Source of the DNA: Nonomuraea endophytica
GTDB lineage: Bacteria > Actinomycetota > Actinomycetes > Streptosporangiales > Streptosporangiaceae
Reading direction: 5' to 3'
DNA length: 64,000 nucleotides
Assembly: GCF_014203235.1 (NCBI RefSeq)
Contig: NZ_JACHIN010000007.1
Location: 284,560-348,559 of the forward strand
Each line of letters begins with the position of its first letter. The stretch's first letter is position 1. The notes below the pieces were generated by a model. That model was not told where the DNA came from. It made no database searches and saw nothing but the letters and a program-made list of their open reading frames with translations. A program made the position numbers and the translations under genes. Positions 35,028 to 44,212 of the stretch are shown one piece after another.

Positions 35028-36209
35028 CTAGGGGACGCGGATGATCAGGGCGTCGCCCTGGCCGCCGCCGCCGCACAGCCCGGCCGCGCCCAACCCGCCA
35101 CCGCGCCGCTTCAGCTCGTGGGCCAGCGCCAGCACGATGCGCGCCCCCGAGGCCCCGATCGGGTGGCCGACCGCGATGCCGCCGCCGTTGACGTTCACCT
35201 TGTCCATCGGGATGCCGAGCTCCTTCACCGACTGCAGCACCACGCTGGCGAACGCCTCGTTGATCTCCACCAGGTCCAGGTCGGCGGCGCTCAGCCCCTG
35301 CTTCGACAGCGCGTGCTTGATCGCGTTGGCCGGCTGCGACTGCAGCGAGGCGTCCGGGCCGGCCACGTTGCCGTGCCTGCCGATCTCGGCCAGCCAGGGC
35401 AGCCCCAGTTCCTCGGCCTTGGCCTTCGACATCACCACGACCGCGCACGCGCCGTCGGAGATCTGAGAGGCCGAGCCCGCGGTGATCGTGCCGTCGGCCG
35501 CGAAGGCCGGCCGGAGCTTGGCCAGCGCCTCCGGCGTGGTGTCACCGCGTACGCCCTCGTCGTCCTTGACCACGACCGGCTCGCCGCGCCGCTGGGGGAT
35601 CTCCACCGGGACGATCTCGTCGTCGAACAGGCCGTTCTTGATGCCGGCCGCGGCGAGCTGGTGGGACCTGGCCGAGAAGGCGTCCTGCTCCTCGCGGCCG
35701 ATGCCGAGGCGGGTGTTGTGCCGCTCGGTCGACTCGCCCATGGCCACCTGGTCGAAGGCGCAGAACAGGCCGTCGTGGGCCATCGAGTCGACGATGCCGG
35801 CGGGGCCGTACTTGACGCCCTTGCGCAGGCCGGGCAGCAGGTGCGGCGCGTTGGACATCGACTCCATGCCGCCGGCCACCACGATGTCGAACTCGCCGGC
35901 CCTGATGAGCTGGTCGGCCAGGGCGATGGCGTCCAGGCCCGACAGGCAGACCTTGTTGACGGTCAGCGAGGGCACGGTCATGGGGATGCCCGCCTTGACC
36001 GCGGCCTGGCGCGACGGAATCTGGCCGGCGCCCGCTTGGAGCACCTGGCCCATGATCACATACTGGACCTGGTCGGGGCTCACCCCGGAACGCTCCAGGG
36101 CAGCCTTGATGACGACGCCGCCAAGCTCAACGGCGGACAAACCGGACAATGAGCCGAGCAGCTTGCCGATCGGCGTGCGCGCTCCGGCGACGATGACGGA
36201 ACCAGACAT
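35028..36209 (-). CDS. Acetyl-CoA C-acetyltransferase (thiolase)
   Basis: 393-aa thiolase that condenses or cleaves acetoacetyl-CoA (fatty acid, ketone or PHB metabolism). Catalytic Cys88 in VNKVCLSGLDA, the His of GGGIAVGHPIGASG and the second Cys in AGLCGGGGQG are present. ATG at 36207-36209 behind AGGAGG; the open frame extends to 36725 but without thiolase similarity. It is divergent from methylmalonyl-CoA epimerase, linking it to propionate/acyl-CoA metabolism. Confidence 0.95.
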   Translation of the reverse strand: MSGSVIVAGARTPIGKLLGSLSGLSAVELGGVVIKAALERSGVSPDQVQYVIMGQVLQAGAGQIPSRQAAVKAGIPMTVPSLTVNKVCLSGLDAIALADQLIRAGEFDIVVAGGMESMSNAPHLLPGLRKGVKYGPAGIVDSMAHDGLFCAFDQVAMGESTERHNTRLGIGREEQDAFSARSHQLAAAGIKNGLFDDEIVPVEIPQRRGEPVVVKDDEGVRGDTTPEALAKLRPAFAADGTITAGSASQISDGACAVVVMSKAKAEELGLPWLAEIGRHGNVAGPDASLQSQPANAIKHALSKQGLSAADLDLVEINEAFASVVLQSVKELGIPMDKVNVNGGGIAVGHPIGASGARIVLALAHELKRRGGGLGAAGLCGGGGQGDALIIRVP

Positions 36210-36293
36210 GTCAGGGGCCTCCTGTGCACACGAGGGGTCGTTTGACACCATACCCACGGGTACCTGGATGACCGCCATGGAGGTAGGCCACAC

Positions 36294-36716
36294 ATGTTCA
36301 TGCGTATCGACCACATCGGGATCGCCTGCAACGACCTGGAGGAGAAGATCGCGCTCTTCTCCGGCCTGTTCGAACTGACCGTCGTCGCCAGGGAGGTCAA
36401 CGAGGAGCAGGGCGTCAAGGAGGCGATGCTGCACATAGCGGACGGCGAGGGCGGCGGCTCCTACATCCAGCTCCTGGAGCCGCTCGACGCGGACTCCCCC
36501 GTGGGCAAATTCCTGGCCAGACGCGGCGAGGGCGTCCACCACGTCGCTTTCGGCGTGCCCGACGTGGCCGGAGCGATGGAGCAGATCGGGGCCAAGGGCG
36601 TCAGGCTGCTCGACAAACACCCCCGTCACGGCTCGATGGGATCTTCGATCGCGTTTCTGCACCCCAAGGACGTGGGAGGAATGTTGACGGAGCTTGTCCA
36701 AGCGGCCAGGCCCTAG
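36294..36716 (+). CDS. mce: Methylmalonyl-CoA epimerase
   Basis: 140-aa vicinal-oxygen-chelate protein that interconverts (S)- and (R)-methylmalonyl-CoA in the propionate pathway. Metal ligands are in RIDHIGIACND (His), SYIQLLEPL (Gln/Glu), GVHHVAFGV (His) and the C-terminal Glu in VGGMLTELVQ. ATG at 36294 follows GGAGG; an internal ATG at 36300 is possible. Confidence 0.92.
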   Translation: MFMRIDHIGIACNDLEEKIALFSGLFELTVVAREVNEEQGVKEAMLHIADGEGGGSYIQLLEPLDADSPVGKFLARRGEGVHHVAFGVPDVAGAMEQIGAKGVRLLDKHPRHGSMGSSIAFLHPKDVGGMLTELVQAARP

Positions 36717-36908
36717 GAAATGCAAAAAACGTTCATATGTAACTAGTCACGCAGATAGTTGGACGGGGCCTCCAAGGCGGCACCAGCGGAGTACGCTGGC
36801 TTTCCACCGGACATGGAGCCTGCCGTGAGGCACAGGCTCCTGGCTCGGATGCCCCGAACCCCCCGTCCGGCCGATGTAGCCGTCTCGACAACCCAGGATC
36901 GAGCCTCC

Positions 36909-38204
36909 ATGCAGTCCGACATCGACGCCCAGCTCAACAATTTCTTCGAGGACGCCCCAGCTCGCGAATTCGACGTGGTGCTGCGTGGCTATGACCGCCA
37001 CCAGGTCCACGACCACCTGAAGCAGCTCGACGGTGAGTTGCGTCAGTCCCGCGAGCAGCTCGCCAACATTCAGCGCGACCTCTCCGACTCCCAGCGCCAG
37101 CTGCAGGAGCAGGAGCGCCCCACCTATTCCGGTCTCGGCGCCCGCATCGAGCAGTTGCTGCGCCTGGCCGAGGAGCAGGCCACCGAGCTCGTGCAGGCCG
37201 CGCGCTCCGAGGCCAACGAGGTCAAGGCCGCGGCCAAGGTGGAGGCAGCGGACGTACGCGCCGCCGCCGAGGCCGAAGCCGCCGAGAAGCGCGCGCAGGC
37301 CACGCGTGAGACCGACGACATGCGCACCAGCGCCGAGCGGGACGCCGAGGAGATCCGCGGCACCGCCCGTCGGGAGTCCGACGAACTGACCGCCACGACC
37401 GAGCGTGAGGCCGCCAAGCTGCGCGCCACCGCCGATCACGAGGTGGCGGAGAAGCGCGCCGACGCCGAGCGCGAGATCGCCAAGCTCCGCACGACCACCG
37501 AGCGCGAGGTGGCCCAGCTCCGCGCATCGACCAAGCGCGAGCGTGACGAGGTCCTGACCACCGCCAAGCGCCAGGCCGACGAGATGCGCGCCCAGGCTCA
37601 GCGGGTGCTGGAGGAGTCCGAGGCCAAGCGGGCCCAGGACGAGGCGGAGTTCGAGATCCAGCTCGCCTCCCGCCGCGAGGAGGCCGAGCGCCAGGAGGCC
37701 GAGCGCCACTCCACCGCGCAGGCCAACACGCAGAAGCTGGTCGCCGAGGCCGAGCAGCGCGCGGCCACGGCGGAGTCGCGCGCGACCAAGGCCACCCAGC
37801 AGGCCGAGCAGACCCGCCGCGAGGCTGACATCCACGCCAAGCAGCTGGTCGCCAACGCCCGCAAGAGCTCCGAGCAGATCGTCTCCGACAGCAAGTCCAG
37901 CGCCGAGACGATCGTCTCGGAGGCCAAGTCGGAGGCCGAGCGCATCCGCTCCTCGATGCAGCGCCAGGTCGACGAGCTGACGCGCCAGCGCGACAGCATC
38001 ACCAGCCACCTCGCCCAGCTGCGCCAGCTGCTCGGCGGCGCGGCGCTGCCCGGCATGGAGCCGGAGCCCGCGGTGGCCGCGGCACCGGCCAAGCCGGCGA
38101 TCGCAGCGTCCGCCAATGACAAGCCGGCGCCCACGCCGGCCGCTGCCGCACCCGCCAAGACGGAGGCCAAGGCGGACGACGACAGCGAGTGGTGGCAGGA
38201 GTAA
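36909..38204 (+). CDS. DivIVA-domain coiled-coil protein (polar growth/cell division type)
   Basis: 431 aa. Residues 15-45 (PAREFDVVLRGYDRHQVHDHL) match the DivIVA N-terminal membrane-curvature motif. Almost the whole of 45-390 is a Glu/Ala/Arg-rich coiled coil with a repeating E-A-x-x-x-R pattern, followed by an Ala/Pro-rich linker and an acidic SEWWQE end. This architecture resembles Streptomyces Scy/FilP-type cytoskeletal scaffolds. ATG at 36909 is chosen because the DivIVA motif begins just after it; the frame is open from 36759. A terminator follows. Confidence 0.82.
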   Translation: MQSDIDAQLNNFFEDAPAREFDVVLRGYDRHQVHDHLKQLDGELRQSREQLANIQRDLSDSQRQLQEQERPTYSGLGARIEQLLRLAEEQATELVQAARSEANEVKAAAKVEAADVRAAAEAEAAEKRAQATRETDDMRTSAERDAEEIRGTARRESDELTATTEREAAKLRATADHEVAEKRADAEREIAKLRTTTEREVAQLRASTKRERDEVLTTAKRQADEMRAQAQRVLEESEAKRAQDEAEFEIQLASRREEAERQEAERHSTAQANTQKLVAEAEQRAATAESRATKATQQAEQTRREADIHAKQLVANARKSSEQIVSDSKSSAETIVSEAKSEAERIRSSMQRQVDELTRQRDSITSHLAQLRQLLGGAALPGMEPEPAVAAAPAKPAIAASANDKPAPTPAAAAPAKTEAKADDDSEWWQE

Positions 38205-38242
38205 GGCCCGCCCTCGGGGGGTTTGACTGACGGCTGAAAGGG

Positions 38243-38277
38243 GCCTGGCGACCACATGGTCGCTAGGCTCTCTTTTT
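38243..38277 (+). terminator. Rho-independent terminator after the DivIVA-like gene
   Basis: GCCTGGCGACC (38243-38253) against GGTCGCTAGGC (38258-38268) with one G-T pair and a 4-nt loop, then TCTCTTTTT. It lies before the next gene's start. Confidence 0.78.
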
Positions 38278-38311
38278 GTTGCCTCCGCCCCATTTGTCCC
38301 AGGAGCCCCCA

Positions 38312-39394
38312 TTGTCAGCTGAGGTCGAGACTCCGGCCGAAGAGAACCCCCAGTACGGCATGCCGGGCAAGCCACTGGCCAGAGGGCCGTTCTTGTTCGG
38401 ACTGATCGGCGGGCTCGGCGTGCTGACCGCGATCGCGATCGGCCAGATGGTCGTGCGCTCGCTGAGCGTCATCATCCTCATCACGGTCGCGATGTTCCTG
38501 GCGGTGGGACTCAACCCGGCCGTGGAGGCGCTCCAGCGGCGCCGCCTGTCCAGGCGGGCGGCGATCGGGATCGTCTTCGCCGGCGTCATCGTGGCGTTCG
38601 CGCTGTTCGGCGTGGCGATCGTACCGCCGGTCAGCCAGCAGCTGGCCGACTTCGTCAGCGCGGTGCCCGGCTACTTCACCGAGCTCGGCAACAACCCCAC
38701 GCTGCGCGCACTGGAGCAGGACTACCAGATCCTGTCGCAGCTGCGCTCATTCTTCACCGGCTCGATGGCGACCACGCTGGCCAGCGGCATCATGGGCGCG
38801 GGGCTCGTGGTGGTGGACGGCCTGTTCACCACCGTGACGCTGCTCGTGCTGATGCTCTACTTCCTCGGCTCCCTGCACACGATCAAGGTCTACCTGCTCA
38901 CGCTCGTGCCGTCCTCACGGCGCGAGCGCACCGGCGCGATCACCGAGGAGATCCTGAGCGGCATCGGCGGCTACGTCGCAGGGAACGTGCTCATCTCGGT
39001 CATCGCGGGCGTGCTGAGCTGGATCTTCCTGACCATCGCCGGCGTGCCGTACGCGCTGGCGCTCGCTCTCATCGTCGCGCTCACCGACCTCATCCCGCTC
39101 GTCGGCGCGACGATCGGCGCGGTGCTCGTGACCGGCGTGGCCCTGCTCGGCTCGGTCCCGGCGGGCATCGCCTGCGCCATCTTCTTCGTGATCTACCAGC
39201 AGGTCGAGAACTACTTCATCTACCCCCGCGTGATGAAACGCTCGGTCGACGTGACCCCCGCGGTCACGGTGATCGCCGCGCTGTTCGGCGGCGCGCTGCT
39301 CGGGATCGTCGGCGCGCTGCTGGCCATCCCCGTCGCCGCCGCCATCTCGCTGATCATCCGGGAGATCGTCCTGCCCCACCAGGCCCGGAGCTGA
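38312..39394 (+). CDS. AI-2E family transporter (UPF0118 permease)
   Basis: About 360 aa with seven to eight hydrophobic segments and the family C-terminal VALTDLIPLVGATIGAVLV and QQVENYFIYPRVMKRSVDVTP motifs. The family includes exporters of AI-2 and Na+/H+ antiporters, so the substrate is open. TTG at 38312 with AGGAG (38301-38305) is the best start; the longer frame from 38276 would begin inside the preceding terminator. The 3' end overlaps the convergent hydrolase by 41 bp. Confidence 0.85.
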   Translation: MSAEVETPAEENPQYGMPGKPLARGPFLFGLIGGLGVLTAIAIGQMVVRSLSVIILITVAMFLAVGLNPAVEALQRRRLSRRAAIGIVFAGVIVAFALFGVAIVPPVSQQLADFVSAVPGYFTELGNNPTLRALEQDYQILSQLRSFFTGSMATTLASGIMGAGLVVVDGLFTTVTLLVLMLYFLGSLHTIKVYLLTLVPSSRRERTGAITEEILSGIGGYVAGNVLISVIAGVLSWIFLTIAGVPYALALALIVALTDLIPLVGATIGAVLVTGVALLGSVPAGIACAIFFVIYQQVENYFIYPRVMKRSVDVTPAVTVIAALFGGALLGIVGALLAIPVAAAISLIIREIVLPHQARS

Positions 39395-40148
39395 CGAAGT
39401 CGGCCACCGCGGCGTTGAAGGCCTCGGGCTGCTCGACCGCGCTCAGGTGCCCGGCCTTCTTGATGATCTCCAACCGCCCATCAGGTACGGCCCGCGTCAT
39501 CGCCTCGGCGTCGGCCACCGGCGAGAGCTCGTCCTCCTCGCCCACGATCGCCAGCAGCGGCACCTTCAGCCCGCTCAGCGTGTCGAAGGAATCGGGCCTG
39601 GCGGCCATCGCCCGCTGCGCCCAGGCCACGGCCGCCGGCGGCGCCGCCTGCACCAGCCCGCGTACGCGCCCGAACACCATGGCCCGGCGCTCGCGCGTGG
39701 TCCGCCCGATGAGCGCGGGCAGCACCTCCTCGACCAGCACGCCGGGGCCCTCGTCGAGCACCCGCAGGGCGATCCGCTCGCGGTTGTCGCGGGCCTGCTC
39801 GGGGTCGGGCGAGGCCTTGGTGTCGGCCAGGATGACGCCGAGCAGCCGGTCGGGGTGCCGCCGGCAGAAGGCCATCGTGACGTAGCCGCCCATGGACAGG
39901 CCGCCCACGACGGCGCGTTCGATGCCTTCGACGTCGAGCATCGCGGCGACGTCGTCGGCCATGGCGTCGACCGACGGCTCGTCGTCACCGAGCCGCGATC
40001 CGCCGAATCCCCGCAGATCTGGCGTGATCACCCTGCACGAGGAGGCCAGCCCTTCGCGTTGGGCCAGCCACATCGCCGAGGAGAGGGGGAAGGCGTGGAG
40101 CAGGACGACCGGGACACCGTTCCCGGCTGATCTCGTGTAGAGCTGCAC
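39354..40148 (-). CDS. Alpha/beta-fold hydrolase
   Basis: 264 aa: oxyanion-loop LLHAFPLSSAMW, nucleophile elbow GGLSMGGY (Ser85), acid EEDELSP region and catalytic His in AGHLSAVEQP. A small-molecule esterase or lactonase type; the substrate is unknown. GTG at 40146-40148 starts just before the fold (VQLYTRSAGNGVPVVLLH). The upstream frame continues as a shadow of the SDR gene and is not a fusion. It lies 24 bp after the SDR stop, likely one operon. Confidence 0.82.
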   Translation of the reverse strand: MQLYTRSAGNGVPVVLLHAFPLSSAMWLAQREGLASSCRVITPDLRGFGGSRLGDDEPSVDAMADDVAAMLDVEGIERAVVGGLSMGGYVTMAFCRRHPDRLLGVILADTKASPDPEQARDNRERIALRVLDEGPGVLVEEVLPALIGRTTRERRAMVFGRVRGLVQAAPPAAVAWAQRAMAARPDSFDTLSGLKVPLLAIVGEEDELSPVADAEAMTRAVPDGRLEIIKKAGHLSAVEQPEAFNAAVADFVSSGPGGAGRSPG

Positions 40149-40171
40149 GGACTCACGGTAGTCCGCTTCGT

Positions 40172-40930
40172 TCAGGTTGTCGTCAGACCGCCGTCGATGG
40201 ACAGGACTTGGCCTGTCATATAGGCAGAAGCCGGACTGGCCAGAAATACGGCGGGGTGTGCCATCTCCTCGGCGGTGCCCCAGCGGCCCATCGGCACCGA
40301 CGCGATGGTCGAACGACTGGCCGCCTCGTCCTGCCAGAGGTTGCGGTTGAGGTCGGTGGCCGTCCAGCCGGGGCACAGCGCGTTGACCCGGACGCCCGCG
40401 CGGGCCCATTCGATGGCCAGGGACTTGGTGAGGGCGATCAGCCCGGCCTTGGCGGCGGCGTAGGGCGCGAGGAAGGGCGCGCCCCTGGCGGCCGCGGAGC
40501 CGACGTTGACGACCGAGCCGGAGCCGCGCTCCAGCAGGTGCGGCGCGATCGTGTGGCAGACGGCCACGGCCGAGTCGAGGTTGAGCCGCATGAGCTTGTC
40601 CCAGCCGGACAGACGCAGGTCCTTGAACTCCACCAGGAAGTTGGAGCCTCCGGCGTTGTTGACCACGATGTCGACGTGCCCGAGTGCCTCGATCGAGGCG
40701 TGCACGGCAGCGGCGGCGGCCTCCCTGGCGGTCAGGTCCGCGGGGACGACGAACGCGCTCCTGCCGAGCTCGGAGATCTCCTTGGCCACCTCGCCCAGCG
40801 ATTCGGCCGAGCGGGAGACCAGGGCCACGTCCGCGCCCGCCCGCGCGTAGGCGAGCGCGATGGCCCTGCCGATGCCCCGGGATGCTCCGGTGACCAGTGC
40901 CTTCTTGCCGGTCAGATCGAACGCGTCCAC
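40172..40930 (-). CDS. Short-chain dehydrogenase/reductase
   Basis: 252-aa classical SDR: TGASRGIG (14-21), NNAG (91-94) and the catalytic Ser145-Tyr157-Lys161 set (GSAAARGAPFLAPYAAAK). An oxidoreductase using NAD(P)H; C-terminal GQVLSIDGGLTTT is typical of glucose-dehydrogenase-like members. GTG at 40928-40930 follows GGAGG. Confidence 0.92.
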   Translation of the reverse strand: MDAFDLTGKKALVTGASRGIGRAIALAYARAGADVALVSRSAESLGEVAKEISELGRSAFVVPADLTAREAAAAAVHASIEALGHVDIVVNNAGGSNFLVEFKDLRLSGWDKLMRLNLDSAVAVCHTIAPHLLERGSGSVVNVGSAAARGAPFLAPYAAAKAGLIALTKSLAIEWARAGVRVNALCPGWTATDLNRNLWQDEAASRSTIASVPMGRWGTAEEMAHPAVFLASPASAYMTGQVLSIDGGLTTT

Positions 40931-40973
40931 GCCCGCCTCCTCGCTCCACAGAACATCGTTCTACAGGGCGAGC

Positions 40974-41687
40974 TTAGCCTTCCGGCACCTCGGTGGGCAG
41001 CGGGTGGCGTTCCGGATTCACCCGCTTGACGATCTCGTTCAGGGCGATGCGCACGTACGGCTCGCCCACCCACAGATGCTTGGCCCCCTCGACCGCCACC
41101 ACATCGGCCTGGGGCACGCGGGCGAAGCGCCTGCGCGCCTCCTCCGGCCGCAGGTAGTCGTCGAACTCCGGCACCAGCACCGTCATCGGCCGGCCGAACT
41201 CCGCCCACGCGTCGAGGTCGGCGTCCACGGCCCTGTGCAGCGGCGGCGACATGAGGATCGCGCCCTCCACCAGCGGGTCGCGCGCCCACTTCAGCGCCAG
41301 CTCGGTGCCGAAGGACCAGCCGACCACCCACACACGCGGCAGGTCGTGGTACTCGGCGTACTCCAGCGCCGCCGCAACGTCGTAGCGCTCGCCCTCGCCG
41401 CCGTCGAAGGCGCCCTCGGAGGTGCCGCGCTCGGAGGAGGTGCCGCGGGTGTTGAAGCGCAGCACCGCCAGGTCGGCCAGCGCGGGCAGGCGGTTGGCCG
41501 CCTTCTTGTAGACGTGGCTGTCCATGAAGCCGCCGTGGGTGGGCAGCGGGTGCAGGGTGACGAGCGTCGCGACCGGGTCGCGGCCCTCGGGCTGGGCCAG
41601 CTCGCCGACCAGGGTCAGTCCGTCACCGGTGTGCAACTCGATCGGCTCACGCCGGGCGGGCAGCACGCTCGCCGCGCGGATCTCCAC
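40974..41687 (-). CDS. Alpha/beta hydrolase (dienelactone hydrolase-like serine hydrolase)
   Basis: 237 aa: LHPLPTHGGFMDSHV, nucleophile elbow GWSFGTELAL (Ser), and a C-terminal His in EGAKHLWVGEP. It resembles the short alpha/beta hydrolases related to dienelactone hydrolase found in actinobacteria; substrate unknown. ATG at 41685-41687, 26 bp from the next gene on the same strand. Confidence 0.8.
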   Translation of the reverse strand: MEIRAASVLPARREPIELHTGDGLTLVGELAQPEGRDPVATLVTLHPLPTHGGFMDSHVYKKAANRLPALADLAVLRFNTRGTSSERGTSEGAFDGGEGERYDVAAALEYAEYHDLPRVWVVGWSFGTELALKWARDPLVEGAILMSPPLHRAVDADLDAWAEFGRPMTVLVPEFDDYLRPEEARRRFARVPQADVVAVEGAKHLWVGEPYVRIALNEIVKRVNPERHPLPTEVPEG

Positions 41688-41713
41688 ATCGTTCCTTTCA
41701 CTAATCGTCCCTT

Positions 41714-42004
41714 TCAGTAACGGCTACGGCCGGGACCGCGGTCCAGTCTCTTGCGCCAGCAGGCCGTGTGCCAGTGCCGCCGCTCCTCGTCGCCGCCGGT
41801 CCAGTTGGGCCAGCTCACCAGGTGCGGCTGGCCCGCCTTGATCTCCTGGTCGCAGCCCGGACAGCGGTAGTCCTTGGCGGCTCCGGCGCCGCTGAGCATG
41901 CGTACCTTCCACTCCCCGTCCGGCCACTCCTCCACCCGGTCGGTGGTCGAGGGGAAGGCGTTGGGGCGTGTCGACTCCTTGCGGCGGGCGCGGCGGGGGC
42001 TCAT
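41714..42004 (-). CDS. Small zinc-finger-like conserved protein
   Basis: 96 aa with a basic start and a zinc-ligand pattern CPGCDQEI...HWHTACW (CxxC and HxxxC). Proteins of this layout are widespread in actinomycetes without known function. The ATG overlaps the 3-hydroxyacyl-CoA dehydrogenase stop (ATGA), giving translational coupling. Confidence 0.75.
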   Translation of the reverse strand: MSPRRARRKESTRPNAFPSTTDRVEEWPDGEWKVRMLSGAGAAKDYRCPGCDQEIKAGQPHLVSWPNWTGGDEERRHWHTACWRKRLDRGPGRSRY

Positions 42005-43449
42005 GGGCGCGGGAACGTCTGCAGGCCCGCGGTGACGAGCTGGTCGAGCAGGGGCGCGGGCGCGTAGGACGGCTCGCGGTACTCGGCGTAGAGGGCGCGC
42101 AGTCCGTCGCGCACCTGCCGCGGTCCGATGCTCTCGATCATCTCGAACGGCCCGGCCGGATAACCGCAGCCCAGCCGCATGGCGTCGTCGATGTCGCCGA
42201 TCGAGGCGTAGCCGGACTCGTGCATCCTGACCGCGTCGTTGAGGTAGGGGAAGAGCAGCGCCTCGACCACGAACCCCGCCCGGTCCTTGCAGGGCACCGG
42301 GGCCAGGCCGAGCACGGTCATCAGGCCGCAGGCCGCGGTGGCCGCCGCCGGGGAGGTGAGCACGGTGGAGACGACTTCCGCGACGCTCTGGCCCACGAGG
42401 TGGACGCCCACCACGCGGGAGGGGTCGGCATGCCGTACGGCGTGCTCGATCACGGGACGCTCACCGAGCCGCAGCACGACGTCGGGCGTGTCGGACTCGC
42501 CGAAGCCCGCGGCGGCCAGCCGCGCGGCGAGCTCTTCCGCGCCCTCGCCGCGGACCAGGACCTTGGTCGCGGATGCCTTGTCCGGCTCGTCGGGAGCCGG
42601 CTCCTCGCCGTGGAAGCCGCGACCGCTTTTGCGGCCGAGGAGCCCGGCGGTGACCAGTTCGCGCAGGACGGGCGCGGGCGCGTGGCGCGGGGAGCGCGTC
42701 TCGTCGAAGAGCACCCCCATGACCTCGTAGGAGGTGTCGAGCCCGATGAGGTCGAGCAGCGCGAACGGGCCCATCGGCAGCCCGACGCCCTTCCGCATCG
42801 CCGTGTCGACGTCGTCGCGCGCCGCGACGCCGCGCTCCAGCAGCATCGCGGCCTGGTTGAGGTACGGCAGGAGCAGCCTGTTGACCACGAACCCGGCCCG
42901 GTCGCCGACCACCACCGGCGTCTTGCCGAGAGCCCGGGACAGCTCCGCGATCCGCTCCGGCAGCCCTTCGTCCGTCATGACCGTGCCGACGACTTCGACC
43001 AGCTTCATGACCGGCGCCGGGTTGAAGAAGTGCATGCCGATCACCCGGCCCGGCCGCCCGGTGGCGGCGGCGACGGCGGTCACCGACAGCGACGAGGTGT
43101 TGGTGGCCAGCACCGTGTCCGGCTTGCAGATCCGGTCGAGGTCGGCGAACAACGCGATCTTGTACTCGAGGATCTCGGGGATCGCCTCCACCACCAGGTC
43201 GGCGTCGGCGAGATCCTCGCGCGCGGTGGTGAGCGTGATCCGTCCGAGGATCGCCGCCCGCTCCTCGGCGCTCAGCCGCCCCTTGTCCAGGGCACGGCCG
43301 GTGGACCTCTCCAGGTGCCCACGCCCGCGCGCGAGCGCCTCGGGATCGGCCTCGACGCCGATCACCCGTATCCCCGCACGCGCGAACACCTCGGCGATCC
43401 CCGCACCCATCGTGCCGAGACCGACCACTCCCACCTTTTCAAACGCCAT
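42001..43449 (-). CDS. 3-hydroxyacyl-CoA dehydrogenase (two-domain, PaaH/FadB-like)
   Basis: 482-aa enzyme with an NAD Rossmann domain (VGVVGLGTMGAG at 6-17; NTSSLSVTAVA; GMHFFNPAPVMKLVEVV) and two consecutive 3HCDH C-terminal domains (about 185-290 and 385-480, DRAGFVVNRLLLPYLN and DRAGFVVEALLFPYLN). Oxidises 3-hydroxyacyl-CoA to 3-oxoacyl-CoA. The ATG at 43447-43449 behind GGGGGG is preferred over 43500. It overlaps the zinc-finger gene by 4 bp. Confidence 0.93.
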   Translation of the reverse strand: MAFEKVGVVGLGTMGAGIAEVFARAGIRVIGVEADPEALARGRGHLERSTGRALDKGRLSAEERAAILGRITLTTAREDLADADLVVEAIPEILEYKIALFADLDRICKPDTVLATNTSSLSVTAVAAATGRPGRVIGMHFFNPAPVMKLVEVVGTVMTDEGLPERIAELSRALGKTPVVVGDRAGFVVNRLLLPYLNQAAMLLERGVAARDDVDTAMRKGVGLPMGPFALLDLIGLDTSYEVMGVLFDETRSPRHAPAPVLRELVTAGLLGRKSGRGFHGEEPAPDEPDKASATKVLVRGEGAEELAARLAAAGFGESDTPDVVLRLGERPVIEHAVRHADPSRVVGVHLVGQSVAEVVSTVLTSPAAATAACGLMTVLGLAPVPCKDRAGFVVEALLFPYLNDAVRMHESGYASIGDIDDAMRLGCGYPAGPFEMIESIGPRQVRDGLRALYAEYREPSYAPAPLLDQLVTAGLQTFPRP

Positions 43450-43486
43450 GCCCCCCAGTTTTCCAGAGCCGGTAGGGTGGGCCGTC

Positions 43487-44149
43487 ATGCGGCTGGTCAT
43501 CGCGCGATGCAGCGTGGATTACATAGGACGGCTCACGGCTCACCTGCCGATGGCGCCGAGGCTGATCATGATCAAGGCGGACAACAGCGTGAGCATCCAC
43601 GCCGACGACCGCGCCTTCAAGCCGCTCAACTGGATGAATCCGCCCTGCAAGCTCAAAGAGGACGGCGACACCTGGACCGTCACCCACGGCAAGACGGGCG
43701 AGAAGCTGGTCCTGACGATGGAGGAGATCCTCCACGACTTCTCCCACGAACTGGGCGTGGACCCCGGCCTGATCAAGGACGGGGTGGAGGCGCACCTGCA
43801 GGAGCTCCTGGCCGAGCACATCACGACGCTGGGCGACGGGTATTCGCTGATCCGCCGGGAGTACATGACGGCGATCGGGCCGGTGGACATCCTGTGCCGT
43901 GACTCCTCCGGCGCGACGGTCGCCGTGGAGATCAAGCGGCGCGGCGAGATCGACGGGGTGGAGCAGCTGACCCGCTACCTCGAACTCCTGAACCGCGACC
44001 CGCTGCTGTCGCCGGTGCGCGGCGTGTTCGCCGCCCAGGAGATCAAGCCCCAGGCCCGGGTGCTGGCGACGGACCGCGGCATCAACTGCGTCACCCTGGA
44101 CTACGACGCCCTGCGCGGCATCGAACCCGAGAACCCCACCCTCTTCTAG
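43487..44149 (+). CDS. nucS: Endonuclease NucS (EndoMS), mismatch-specific
   Basis: 220-aa mismatch endonuclease responsible for non-canonical mismatch repair in actinobacteria lacking MutSL. The N-terminal DNA-binding half carries FKPLNWMNPP; the C-terminal RecB-like nuclease shows Asp134 in GPVDILC, and Glu148 and Lys150 in AVEIKRR. The final ENPTLF resembles the beta-clamp-binding tail reported for NucS. ATG at 43487 matches family N-termini (MRLVIARCSVDYIGRL). Confidence 0.96.
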   Translation: MRLVIARCSVDYIGRLTAHLPMAPRLIMIKADNSVSIHADDRAFKPLNWMNPPCKLKEDGDTWTVTHGKTGEKLVLTMEEILHDFSHELGVDPGLIKDGVEAHLQELLAEHITTLGDGYSLIRREYMTAIGPVDILCRDSSGATVAVEIKRRGEIDGVEQLTRYLELLNRDPLLSPVRGVFAAQEIKPQARVLATDRGINCVTLDYDALRGIEPENPTLF

Positions 44150-44169
44150 CCCCGTAAGCGGCGTCGGCG

Positions 44170-44212
44170 CACTCGGGTCCCCTGGTTGGAGCGCCAGGAT
44201 CCGGCCCGAGTG
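44170..44212 (+). terminator. Nested hairpin, candidate terminator of nucS
   Basis: Outer arms CACTCGGG (44170-44177) and CCCGAGTG (44205-44212) enclose an inner CCTGG/CCAGG stem. It begins 21 bp after the nucS stop. No T tract. Confidence 0.55.

Noticed and set aside
36747..38375. 542-aa minus-strand Leu/Gly-rich frame that could look like a membrane protein
   Set aside because: It is the complement of the Glu/Ala-rich coiled-coil DivIVA-like gene; the low-complexity repeats mirror it exactly.
39354..40949. Apparent SDR-hydrolase fusion read as one 531-aa minus-strand frame
   Set aside because: Its N-terminal half is an out-of-frame shadow of the SDR gene (40172-40930); the hydrolase fold only begins at the GTG at 40148.
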